DNA of 64,000 bases from Oceanicaulis sp. GTDB taxonomy: Bacteria; Pseudomonadota; Alphaproteobacteria; Caulobacterales; Maricaulaceae. Made by a program: the position numbers and the translations under genes. Each line of letters starts with the position of its first letter. The stretch's first letter is position 1. Under the pieces are notes generated by a model. It did not search any database. It was not told where the DNA came from and saw only the letters and a list, made by a program, of their open reading frames with translations. The DNA lies in contig CP157796.1 in assembly GCA_040112665.1 (NCBI GenBank), forward strand, positions 312,813 to 376,812, written 5' to 3'. This document shows positions 8,502-16,200 of this stretch, piece by piece.

Positions 8502-9071
8502 TCACCCCGATCCCGCCTTCCAGATCACCACCACCGCCCAGTGCAGGGCGACGGCCGTCCATAGACTGCCCGAGCGGTGCACGAGCACCGTGCAGACCAG
8601 CCCGAGAAGGCCGGCGAGCGCCAGGAAGCCGGGCTCGGCGAAGACCGGCTGGGCGGCGGGCAGGGACAGGGCGATCTGGATCGGGTGCCAGGCGACGAAC
8701 AGCGCGAGGCTGGCTGCGCTGGCAGCCAGCGCCGCCGCCCCGTCCGGCCGATCCGGCTGAAGCACGCCCCGGAACACCAGCTCCTCGCCCAGCGCCGGGA
8801 CGATCACGGCGATGAGCGCGAGCGCGGCGAACGCAGCCGGGTCGGCGGTCAGGCCGGGCAGCGCGGGGTCGAACGCCGCCGCGCCGCCGATCGCCGGGAC
8901 GGCCCACGCGGCGACCGCCAGAACCGCCAGCCCGATTGCGGCTTCGGCCCAGTCCCGGAGGGAGGGCGCGGTCCGCACCCGGCGTGCTGCGGCTGCGAGC
9001 GCTCTTGACGCGGTGCGGCAGGAAGGTCTCATCTGGCGCCCGATCTGCCGGGACCCCATGTCCCGGCGCAA
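8502..9071 (-). CDS. CPBP-family intramembrane metalloprotease (CAAX/Abi type)
   Basis: This 189-residue membrane protein has the three signature motifs of the family: EELVFRG (EExxxR), FVAWHPIQ (FxxxH) and LHW near the C-terminus. About four or five hydrophobic segments are seen. Relatives process prenylated or hydrophobic peptides, or serve as immunity and abortive-infection proteins; the role here is not deducible. The N-terminal 35 residues are basic and may be over-called. Alternative starts are Met5 (9059) and Met14 (9032). Confidence 0.82.
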   Translation of the reverse strand: MRRDMGSRQIGRQMRPSCRTASRALAAAARRVRTAPSLRDWAEAAIGLAVLAVAAWAVPAIGGAAAFDPALPGLTADPAAFAALALIAVIVPALGEELVFRGVLQPDRPDGAAALAASAASLALFVAWHPIQIALSLPAAQPVFAEPGFLALAGLLGLVCTVLVHRSGSLWTAVALHWAVVVIWKAGSG

Positions 9072-9138
9072 GACGATAACTCGCGCCGCCGCGCCGCGCA
9101 GCCGGCGACGGGGCCGAGGCTATAACAGGAGACGGCTA

Positions 9139-10323
9139 ATGGCTTCCGAAGATCCGATCGTCATCGTCGGCATGGCGCGCACCCCGATGGGCGGCCTGCT
9201 GGGCGAGCTTTCCGCCCTGTCGGCGAACGAGCTGGGCGCCGAAGCGGTGAAGGCCGCGCTCGCCGAAGCCGGCGTCGCCGGCGAGGACGTGGACACGATC
9301 TACATGGGCAACGTGCTGGGCGCAGGGCAAGGCCAGGCCCCCGCGCGCCAGGCCGCGATCAAGGCGGGCATGCCCAAGTCGGTCGAGGCGACCACGCTGA
9401 ACAAGATGTGCGGCTCGGGCATGCAGGCGGCGATCATGGGCCGCTCGGCGATCCTGTCGGGCGAATCCGGCATCGTGGTGGCCGGCGGCATGGAATCGAT
9501 GACCAACGCCCCGCACCTTCTTCCCAACCACCGCACCGGCTTCAAGTACGGCCATGACGCGGTGAAGGACCACATGGCCCAGGACGGGCTCGAGGACGCC
9601 TACGAGAAAAAGGCGATGGGCGTGTACGCCGACATGATCGCGCGGGAGAACCAGTTCACCCGCGAGGACCAGGACGCCTACGCCATCGAGACGCTGAACC
9701 GCGCCACGAAAGCCACCGAATCCGGCGCCTTCAAGCGCGAGATCACCCCGATCACGATTAAGGGCCGCAAGGGCGAGACCACCGTCGACACCGACGAGCT
9801 GCCCCGCCGCGCCAAGCCCGAGAAGATCCCCTCCCTGCGTCCGGCCTTCAGCCCCGACGGCACGGTGACGGCGGCGAACGCGTCGGCGATCTCCGACGGT
9901 GCGGCGGCTCTGGTGCTGATGCGCCTTTCCGAAGCCGAGCGCCGGGGCCTCAAGCCGCTGGCGAAGATCACCGCCACCGCCGCGCACGCCCATGAGCCCG
10001 CCTACTTCACCACCGCGCCGGTCCCGGCCATGCGCAAGGTGATGGAGAAAGCCGGCTGGCAGACCAAGGACGTCGATCTGTTCGAGATCAACGAAGCCTT
10101 CGCCGTGGTCCCGATGATCGCGATGAAGGAGCTGGGCCTGAGCCACGACGTCATCAACATCCATGGCGGCGCCTGTGCGCTGGGCCACCCGATCGGCGCC
10201 TCGGGCGCGCGCATCATGGTGAGCCTCATCTCGGCGATGGAGCAGAACGACGTCAAAAAAGGCGTCGCCTCGCTCTGCATCGGCGGCGGCGAAGCCACGG
10301 CGGTCGCGATCGAGCGCTTCTAG
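9139..10323 (+). CDS. acetyl-CoA C-acetyltransferase (thiolase II)
   Basis: The start ATG at 9139 follows AGGAGA, giving 394 residues, a normal thiolase length. The catalytic residues are present: acyl-accepting C91 in NKMCGSGMQA, H350 in GACALGHPIG and C380 in LCIGGGEA. The enzyme condenses or cleaves acetoacetyl-CoA, serving ketogenic and branched-chain amino-acid breakdown or PHB synthesis. That fits the branched-chain oxoacid dehydrogenase genes 4 kb away, though no phaB or acyl-CoA dehydrogenase is adjacent. Its last 60 bases and the terminator are duplicated at 12133-12252. Confidence 0.94.
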   Translation: MASEDPIVIVGMARTPMGGLLGELSALSANELGAEAVKAALAEAGVAGEDVDTIYMGNVLGAGQGQAPARQAAIKAGMPKSVEATTLNKMCGSGMQAAIMGRSAILSGESGIVVAGGMESMTNAPHLLPNHRTGFKYGHDAVKDHMAQDGLEDAYEKKAMGVYADMIARENQFTREDQDAYAIETLNRATKATESGAFKREITPITIKGRKGETTVDTDELPRRAKPEKIPSLRPAFSPDGTVTAANASAISDGAAALVLMRLSEAERRGLKPLAKITATAAHAHEPAYFTTAPVPAMRKVMEKAGWQTKDVDLFEINEAFAVVPMIAMKELGLSHDVINIHGGACALGHPIGASGARIMVSLISAMEQNDVKKGVASLCIGGGEATAVAIERF

Positions 10324-10380
10324 GGCTCGCTCACACCGACGCGAAAAAGAACCCCGCCGGAGCGATCCGGCGGGGTTTTT
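10261..10380 (+). repeat. 120-bp direct repeat, copy 1 (thiolase 3' end plus terminator)
   Basis: Bases 10261-10380 match 12133-12252 at 116 of 120 positions by eye (mismatches: one in the final Phe codon region and three just after the stop). Copy 1 is the functional end of the thiolase gene. The two copies bracket 1752 bp holding one minus-strand membrane-protein gene. Confidence 0.95.
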
Positions 10381-10381
10381 T
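10351..10381 (+). terminator. intrinsic terminator of the thiolase gene
   Basis: The stem CCCCGCCGGA/TCCGGCGGGG has a GCGA loop and is followed by six T. It lies 28 bp after the stop codon. Confidence 0.93.
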
Positions 10382-10442
10382 GGTTTGGGTGGGTCCGGAG
10401 CCTGCCGACTTTGGTGCTTGGTCGTACGCCGTCAAGCGATCC

Positions 10443-12026
10443 TCAGCCCGCCACGCCCAGCGAACCCGACAGGGCGGCGAGCCCGTCGTTCACATGTTCG
10501 GCCACAGTGATGAGGCCGAAGCCGAGAGCCTCAAAGATTCCAAACAACACGCCGATGGCGAGAAAGCCGAGTGCGAGCGCCAGCGCTGCGCCGATCATCC
10601 ACTGAAAAGACAAGCCGAGCGCGGCGACGTTACGCCGCCATCCGGTGAACTTTGCGAAGTCGGCGGGCAGGTAATTCGTCACCAGAAAGGCATGCACGCC
10701 CGGCACGCCGCGAAGCACCGACAGCGCCCCGAGAGTCAGATTGACGAGGGACGGAATAAACGTCGTGAAAACCGTGACATAAATCCACCAAAGAGACGGG
10801 GCGCCCGGGTCCTCGCGCAAAAGCGCAACCACCTGCGGCACGTCGAGCACGGGCGTGAAACCGCCCGCCGCCGCGGCGATGTTTAGAACCTGGACGTAGG
10901 CTAGCGTGGCGATGACGAGCAAGAAAAGTACGACCACCGCCACGAGGACATCGATTACGCCCGTGAGCAAAGGCCACCAGCCGCCGCGCGCAAGACCGTT
11001 CTTCAGCAAAAGGCGCGTGAACCCGAGTGAGACCCAGTCGAATACTGCATTCACCAGGGGTAGCGCCCAGACCATGAGCATTAGACCCCATGCCGGCTCA
11101 ATGTCGAACGTCACCATGCGAGGGGATAGTGCAATCAGGATCGGAGCGGAGGCGAGCAAGAGTGGAAAGTACAGCCACCAGTCCAAACCTGGTCGCAATT
11201 TATTCAAATATTTGGCAACAACTGATAATATTGCTCCAACGAATATTCCAAATAACATTATTATTATGTATACCGCTAGCCCCATCACGCTTGCCTCTAC
11301 AATCACAAATGCATAAATTACTACAGCTATTAGAATAATAATACCTCCATTCCATAATAAAGCAACTATCGCAATGGATGCAAGTGCAAATACTGCTGTA
11401 AATGATCCGAACACCGTGAAAGCAAGGCTTATCATTCCTACGGTTGCGCCAAAAAACACAGTAAAACGGGCCACAATCCAGAAGACTGTCTGGTGACTGC
11501 GCTTCGGCTTGCAAAGCCAAACCGCAGCGGCCAAATATGCGCCAACGGATACTGCGTGCAGGGCGCGAAGTCCGCTGTCCGTGTCGTTAGGGAATCCAAG
11601 AGCTGCTGCGACTGGGTCCGGCTGGCCGGAAATCCACCAGCCGACCAGCATCGCCAGTAACGGGTATATCAGCGCCAGAAGGACGCACCGGTCCATCGCT
11701 CCCCAGGTCCAAGTCGGGCTCGGTTTGGCGTCTGGGTTGTCATGGAAAAACCGATCGACGCTGCGCAACGCGCTGCGCAGGCGCACCTCATAGGTTTGGC
11801 CCTGAATACCGCCCGCCCCGACCCGCTCGCGCAACGCCTGATACTGGCGCACCTCCTCGTCATAGCTTGCTGCGCCAGCCTGTAGCTGACCGGCATCCGG
11901 CAAGCGTGCACGATTTACGGCGAAGCTCGCGACCCAGAACACAAGAAGGGCGATCAGGAAGCCGGCCGGGTACTTGCCCAGAACGTCGGCGAACAGGTCG
12001 TACAACGATAGAATGTCGACCCACAT
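10443..12026 (-). CDS. polytopic membrane protein of unknown function, probably horizontally acquired
   Basis: The ATG at 12026, preceded by a G-rich purine run, gives 527 residues; an in-frame ATG at 12089 is less likely. After one N-terminal TM (FLIALLVFWVASF) there is a soluble, charged segment of about 90 residues (YDEEVRQYQALRERV...FFHDNPDAKP). About ten further hydrophobic segments follow, to the C-terminus. No motif is recognised. Base composition is mosaic: 11160-11480 is far richer in A+T than anything else nearby and uses AT-ending codons (Ile ATA/ATT, Tyr TAT), while the ends are GC-rich. The gene sits alone between two copies of a 120-bp direct repeat, against the direction of its neighbours. 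Confidence 0.72.
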   Translation of the reverse strand: MWVDILSLYDLFADVLGKYPAGFLIALLVFWVASFAVNRARLPDAGQLQAGAASYDEEVRQYQALRERVGAGGIQGQTYEVRLRSALRSVDRFFHDNPDAKPSPTWTWGAMDRCVLLALIYPLLAMLVGWWISGQPDPVAAALGFPNDTDSGLRALHAVSVGAYLAAAVWLCKPKRSHQTVFWIVARFTVFFGATVGMISLAFTVFGSFTAVFALASIAIVALLWNGGIIILIAVVIYAFVIVEASVMGLAVYIIIMLFGIFVGAILSVVAKYLNKLRPGLDWWLYFPLLLASAPILIALSPRMVTFDIEPAWGLMLMVWALPLVNAVFDWVSLGFTRLLLKNGLARGGWWPLLTGVIDVLVAVVVLFLLVIATLAYVQVLNIAAAAGGFTPVLDVPQVVALLREDPGAPSLWWIYVTVFTTFIPSLVNLTLGALSVLRGVPGVHAFLVTNYLPADFAKFTGWRRNVAALGLSFQWMIGAALALALGFLAIGVLFGIFEALGFGLITVAEHVNDGLAALSGSLGVAG

Positions 12027-12132
12027 CGCCCCCCCCGATACCAGCCGTTTACAACCTGCCGCATTGGCTACGCCCATACAAGCATACAACAGGGCGGACG
12101 AAGCACCGCCTCGCCGGGCACTCGCATTTTAG

Positions 12133-12252
12133 GGCGTCGCCTCGCTCTGCATCGGCGGCGGCGAAGCCACGGCGGTCGCGATCGAGCGGTTCTAGGGCTC
12201 GCTTACACTGACGCAAAAAAGAACCCCGCCGGAGCGATCCGGCGGGGTTTTT
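12133..12252 (+). repeat. 120-bp direct repeat, copy 2 (displaced thiolase tail)
   Basis: This copy includes the reading frame tail, the TAG stop (12193-12195) and the terminator hairpin of the thiolase gene, but no upstream thiolase sequence. Homology stops sharply at both sides (12132 and 12253). Confidence 0.95.
12223..12252 (+). terminator. duplicated terminator hairpin
   Basis: This stem-loop is identical to the one at 10351-10380 and is followed by five T. It now stands 24 bp beyond the 3' end of the lipoprotein gene, on the opposite strand. Because the stem is symmetric it could act for plus-strand transcripts leaving the insert. Confidence 0.8.
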
Positions 12253-12275
12253 CGCGTTCGGCCCGAGCCGGGCGC

Positions 12276-12683
12276 CTACCAGTACCAGCGGCCGTCGTCC
12301 TCGAGACGCGCATTCAGCACGTCGGGGTCGGGATCGCAGACCCATTCCCAGCGGTCAGTCCAGTTATAGACATCCAGAGACCGGGTCATTTCCTGGCCGG
12401 GGCGCAGTTCAAACCGGGTCCGCGAACCGTCCTCCACGTACAGATGCACGGTGCAATACTCGGAGGTCTGATTCCTCATCTGATAGCTGGCCACGCCATT
12501 GCGGATCTGGGTGCACACGCGGATATCGTCACGTTCACCGGAGCAATCGCGCTGGTCGGGATACTCAATCTGGTAGCCGGCGCTCATCGCCATCGCGTCG
12601 TTCAAGGCTCTTAGCGACCCGTCGTTACACGCCGTCACGCCGAAACCGATCGCGGCTACACCCAAAACTTTGAGAATATTCAT
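12276..12683 (-). CDS. small lipoprotein of unknown function
   Basis: This 135-residue protein has a lipobox GVTAC, giving lipid-modified C19. The mature part carries four further Cys (CSGERDDIRVC, YCTVHLYV, WVCDPDPD), probably two disulfides. It has a beta-rich middle (TSEYCTVHLYVEDGSRTRFELRPGQE) and ends DGRWYW. No family is recognised. The start is supported by a G-rich stretch directly upstream. GC content is lower than its neighbours, so it may share the history of the inserted DNA next to it. Confidence 0.7.
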   Translation of the reverse strand: MNILKVLGVAAIGFGVTACNDGSLRALNDAMAMSAGYQIEYPDQRDCSGERDDIRVCTQIRNGVASYQMRNQTSEYCTVHLYVEDGSRTRFELRPGQEMTRSLDVYNWTDRWEWVCDPDPDVLNARLEDDGRWYW

Positions 12684-12763
12684 AATTCACCCCCCCCTTG
12701 CTTCGATCTCGGGGGTAACAAATTCCAGGCGATACCGTCAAAATTCTGGGGTTCGGCCGCTCC

Positions 12764-13516
12764 CTACTCCCCGCCCGCCTCAAAACTGAAATCGTCCAGC
12801 GAGGCGATGGCGGCGTTCAGGGCGTCGCCCCAGCCGCGGGAGAGATAGGTGAAATAGGGGTCGTCGGGCTCGAAGCGTTTTTCGTGACCGGCGTCGAAGC
12901 TGTCAGTCCGGTAGGTCTGAAGATCGAGCGGCATGCCGACCGACAGATTGGCCTTCAGCGTGGAGTCGAAGGACAAAAGCAGCAGTTTGACCGCCTCCTC
13001 GAAGGTCATGTCCCGGCGATAGCCCCTGAGGAGGATCGGGCGGCCGTACTTGGTCTCGCCGATCTGGAAGAACGGGTTCTCCTCGCTGGCTTCGATGAAA
13101 TTACCTTCGGGATAGACCAGGAACAGGCGCGGCTCGGCGCCTTCGATCTGCCCGCCCACGATCACGGTCGCGCTGAAGACCGCGGCGGCGGCGCTTTCCG
13201 GGCCCTCGGCGGTCTGGTTTTTCACCACTTCGCGCAGGGTGGCGCCGACGATCTTGGCGACCTGGAACATGGTGGGCGCGTGGCGGATGGACTGGTCGCG
13301 CTTGCCGGCCTCGGCCATGCGCTCGCCCAGAAGGCTGACCACGGCCTGGGTGGTGGCCAGATTGCCCGCGGTCATGATCGTGATCACCCGCTCGCCCGGC
13401 TCGCGCCAGGTGAACATCTTGCGGAAGGTGAAGATGTTGTCGACGCCTGCATTGGTGCGGGTGTCGGACATGAAGACCAGGCCGGAATCAAGGCGCAGGC
13501 CGACGCAATAGGTCAT
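12764..13516 (-). CDS. Anbu (proteasome/HslV-like N-terminal hydrolase family protein)
   Basis: The ATG at 13516 gives 250 residues beginning MTYCVGLRLDSGLVFMSDTRTNAGVDNI, the diagnostic N-terminus of Anbu. The predicted nucleophile is Thr2, exposed after Met removal. SDTRTNAG and TAGNLATTQAVVSLL follow the Ntn-hydrolase beta-subunit pattern. Anbu assembles into open-ring or lock-washer oligomers in the cytoplasm; its substrates are poorly known. It is usually clustered with an alpha-E protein, a circularly permuted ATP-grasp enzyme and a transglutaminase. None of those is adjacent here. It is divergent from the E1 alpha gene. Confidence 0.9.
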   Translation of the reverse strand: MTYCVGLRLDSGLVFMSDTRTNAGVDNIFTFRKMFTWREPGERVITIMTAGNLATTQAVVSLLGERMAEAGKRDQSIRHAPTMFQVAKIVGATLREVVKNQTAEGPESAAAAVFSATVIVGGQIEGAEPRLFLVYPEGNFIEASEENPFFQIGETKYGRPILLRGYRRDMTFEEAVKLLLLSFDSTLKANLSVGMPLDLQTYRTDSFDAGHEKRFEPDDPYFTYLSRGWGDALNAAIASLDDFSFEAGGE

Positions 13517-13761
13517 GAGCGAATCCGTATAGCGCCGAAGACGGCCACCAAGCGTTACGCCCGAACCGCCGTTGCGGCAACGGGCGATATCGGGCGGCTC
13601 AGGAACGGCGCAAAGGCGGCCGGGTTTCAACAAAAGCTGAAAGATTTGACGCGCCGCAGCATGACGCGAACACCGTTCGCGCGCTTGCAAAACACCGCGC
13701 GCGGGTCTAGGTCGCGGCGCGCAAACGCCTCGCTGGGCCTCAGAAAACGTACGGACAAATC

Positions 13762-14991
13762 ATGGCTGACGCTTCCCCGCGCTTCCACGTGCCCGCCCCG
13801 CCTTTCCGGCCCGGCGACGAGCCCGACTTCCAGTTCCTGAAGCTGCCCAAGGCCGGCGAGGCGAAACGCCCCGACCCCGGCGTGGCGGCCGCGGAGACCC
13901 GCGAGCTGGCGCTCGGCCTGGTCGGCGTGCTCGACCACAACCATCAGGCCGTGGGCGAGTGGGACCCGAAACTGAGCGCGGAAATTCTGCGCGAAGGCCT
14001 GGGGCACATGGTGCTGACCCGGATCTATGACGACCGGATGCTGAAGCTCCAGCGCCAGGGCAAGATGAGCTTCTACATGAAGTCCACCGGCGAGGAGGCC
14101 GTCGCGGTCGCCGCCGCCATGGCGCTGGACAAAAAGGACATGGTGTTCCCCAGCTATCGCCAGCAGGGCATCCTGTTCGCGCGCGGGCGCAACATCGTGG
14201 ACATGATGTGCCACTGCATCTCCAACAGCCGGGACAATCTCAAGGGCCGCCAGCTGCCGGTGCACTACACCTGGAAGGACGGCGCGTTCTTCACGATCTC
14301 GGGCAATCTGGGCACCCAGTTCCCCCAGGCCGTCGGCTATGCGATGGCCTGCGCCTACAAGGGCGACGGGCAGGTCACCGCGAGCTGGATCGGCGACGGC
14401 ACCACCGCGGAAGGCGATTTCCACGGCGCGCTCACCCTGGCCTCGACCTATCGCGCGCCGGTGATCCTGAACGTGGTCAACAATCAGTGGGCCATCTCGA
14501 CCTATCAGGGCATCGCGCTGGGCGACGCGCCGACCTTCGCTTCCAAGGGGCTGGGCTACGGCGTGGCGAGCATCCGGGTGGACGGCAACGACTTCCTGGC
14601 GGTCTATGCGGCGACGAAATGGGCGCACGAGCGGGCGGCCGCGGGCGAGGGCGCGACCTTGCTGGAGCTGTTCACCTATCGCGGCGACGCGCATTCGACC
14701 TCCGACGATCCCAGCAAGTACCGGCCCAAGACCGAGTACGGCGTCTGGCCGCTGGGCGATCCGATCGAACGGCTGAAACAGCACCTGATCGGCCAGGGCG
14801 AATGGGACGAGAAGCGCCACGCCAAGCTCGAGGAGGAGATGACCAAGCTCGTCGTCAAATCCTACAAGGAAGCCGAGAGCTACGGCACGCTGCATGACGG
14901 CCCGCTGTCGCCGACCGAATCCATCTTCGAGGACGTGTACGCCGAGCAGGACTGGCGGCTGAAGCGCCAGCGCCGGGATCTGGGGGTCTGA
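13762..14991 (+). CDS. bkdA1: branched-chain 2-oxoacid dehydrogenase E1 component, alpha subunit
   Basis: This 409-residue protein has the thiamine-diphosphate motif GDGTTAEGDFHGAL...VVNN (about 211-242), the MSFYMKSTGEEA active-site region and the Ser-containing loop TYRGDAHSTSDDPSKYR (about 299-315). It has the N-terminal extension typical of bacterial and mitochondrial BCKDH E1 alpha rather than pyruvate dehydrogenase. It decarboxylates the 2-oxoacids of Val, Leu and Ile and passes the acyl group to E2. It is first gene of the bkdA1-A2-B-lpd cluster, but a 190-bp gap with a palindromic repeat separates it from the beta subunit. Confidence 0.94.
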   Translation: MADASPRFHVPAPPFRPGDEPDFQFLKLPKAGEAKRPDPGVAAAETRELALGLVGVLDHNHQAVGEWDPKLSAEILREGLGHMVLTRIYDDRMLKLQRQGKMSFYMKSTGEEAVAVAAAMALDKKDMVFPSYRQQGILFARGRNIVDMMCHCISNSRDNLKGRQLPVHYTWKDGAFFTISGNLGTQFPQAVGYAMACAYKGDGQVTASWIGDGTTAEGDFHGALTLASTYRAPVILNVVNNQWAISTYQGIALGDAPTFASKGLGYGVASIRVDGNDFLAVYAATKWAHERAAAGEGATLLELFTYRGDAHSTSDDPSKYRPKTEYGVWPLGDPIERLKQHLIGQGEWDEKRHAKLEEEMTKLVVKSYKEAESYGTLHDGPLSPTESIFEDVYAEQDWRLKRQRRDLGV

Positions 14992-15030
14992 CGGTGAACG
15001 CTTCGCACCCTCTTTCCCAGCGCGCCGGCC

Positions 15031-15145
15031 GCCCCTCCCTCCCCCTCGGGGGAGGGTCGGGGTGGGGGGCTGCGCCAGCTTTCCGCACGAGCGCGCCCTT
15101 CGATCTCCACCCCACCCCGGCCCTCCCCTCGAGGGGAGGGAGGGC
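15031..15145. repeat. GC-rich palindromic interspersed repeat (type B)
   Basis: Outer arms with CCCTCC...GGGAGGG hairpins and GGGTCGGGGTGGGG / CCCCACCCCGGCCC inner arms are inverted about a central spacer. The element lies between the E1 alpha and E1 beta genes. It shares sequence with the elements at 42538-42684 and 55984-56133. Confidence 0.85.
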
Positions 15146-15180
15146 TGAGCTGCAATCCTGTGCAGGACGGAACTGACGCC

Positions 15181-16197
15181 ATGGCCGTGAAGAACATGAT
15201 CCAGGCGCTGAACGACGCCATGGACGTCCTTCTGACGAACGATCCCGACGTGGTGATCTTCGGCGAGGACGCGGGCTATTTCGGCGGGGTGTTCAAGACC
15301 ACCGACACGCTGCAGGGCAAACACGGCGCGGACCGGGTCTTCGACACTCCGATCAACGAAGCCGCGATCGCCGCGATGGCGGTCGGCATGGCGGCGCGGG
15401 GCCTCAAGCCCATCGCGGAGATCCAGTTCGCCGACTACATCTTCCCCGCGATCGACCAGATCGTCTCGGAGATGAGCCGCATCCGCTATCGCTCGGCGGG
15501 CCAGTTCACCTCCGGCTGCGTGGTGCGCACCCCCTGGGGCGGCGGCATCCGGGGCGGGCAGACCCACTCGATGAGCCCCGAGGCCTTCTTCACCCACGTG
15601 CCCGGCGTGAAGGTGGTGGTCCCCTCCACCCCGTATGACGCCAAGGGCTTGCTGATCGCCTCGCTTGAAAGCGGCGATCCGGTGATCTTCTTCGAGCCCA
15701 AGCGGATCTATAACGGCCCGTATGACGGCGTGCCCGACAAGCCGCTCCTGAGCTGGGCCAAGCATCCCAAGGGCGAGGTGCCCGACGGGCACTACACCGT
15801 GAAGCTGGGCGAGGCGGACGTCGTGCGCGAGGGCGAGGCCTGCACGGTCGTCACCTACGGCACGCTGGTCCACGTCGCCGAAGCGGCCTGCGAAGCCAGC
15901 GGCATCGACGCTGAGATCATCGATCTCAGGACGCTCGTGCCCTACGACATCGAGACCATCGCCAGGTCGGTGAACAAGACCGGCCGGGTCGTCGTCGCCC
16001 ATGAAGCGCCGCGCACGTCCGGTTTCGGCGCGGAGCTGGCCGCCCAGATCCAGGAAGAGTGCTTCTACGCGCTCGAAGCGCCGGTCTACCGCCTGACCGG
16101 CTGGGACACGCCCTACCCGCACGCCCATGAATGGGCCTACTTCCCCACCCGTGATCGCATGGTCCGCGCCATGAAGACCGTGACGGAGGCCGTCTGA
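15181..16197 (+). CDS. bkdA2: branched-chain 2-oxoacid dehydrogenase E1 component, beta subunit
   Basis: The ATG at 15181 gives 338 residues, the normal length. The transketolase pyrimidine-binding domain is clear: VVIFGEDAGYFGGVFKTT, TPINEAAIAAMAVGMAARG, EIQFADYIFPAIDQIVSE. The C-terminal transketolase domain (TVVTYGTLVHVAEAA...IIDLRTLVPYD) follows. It forms an alpha2-beta2 heterotetramer with the product of 13762-14991. The stop is followed by the E2 start after 3 bp, so translation is probably coupled. Confidence 0.95.
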   Translation: MAVKNMIQALNDAMDVLLTNDPDVVIFGEDAGYFGGVFKTTDTLQGKHGADRVFDTPINEAAIAAMAVGMAARGLKPIAEIQFADYIFPAIDQIVSEMSRIRYRSAGQFTSGCVVRTPWGGGIRGGQTHSMSPEAFFTHVPGVKVVVPSTPYDAKGLLIASLESGDPVIFFEPKRIYNGPYDGVPDKPLLSWAKHPKGEVPDGHYTVKLGEADVVREGEACTVVTYGTLVHVAEAACEASGIDAEIIDLRTLVPYDIETIARSVNKTGRVVVAHEAPRTSGFGAELAAQIQEECFYALEAPVYRLTGWDTPYPHAHEWAYFPTRDRMVRAMKTVTEAV

Positions 16198-16200
16198 GCC

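Noticed and set aside
10381..12132. Insertion sequence or integrase in the direct-repeat-bounded insert
   Set aside because: The only substantial gene is a membrane protein with no transposase or recombinase motif, and no terminal inverted repeats are evident.
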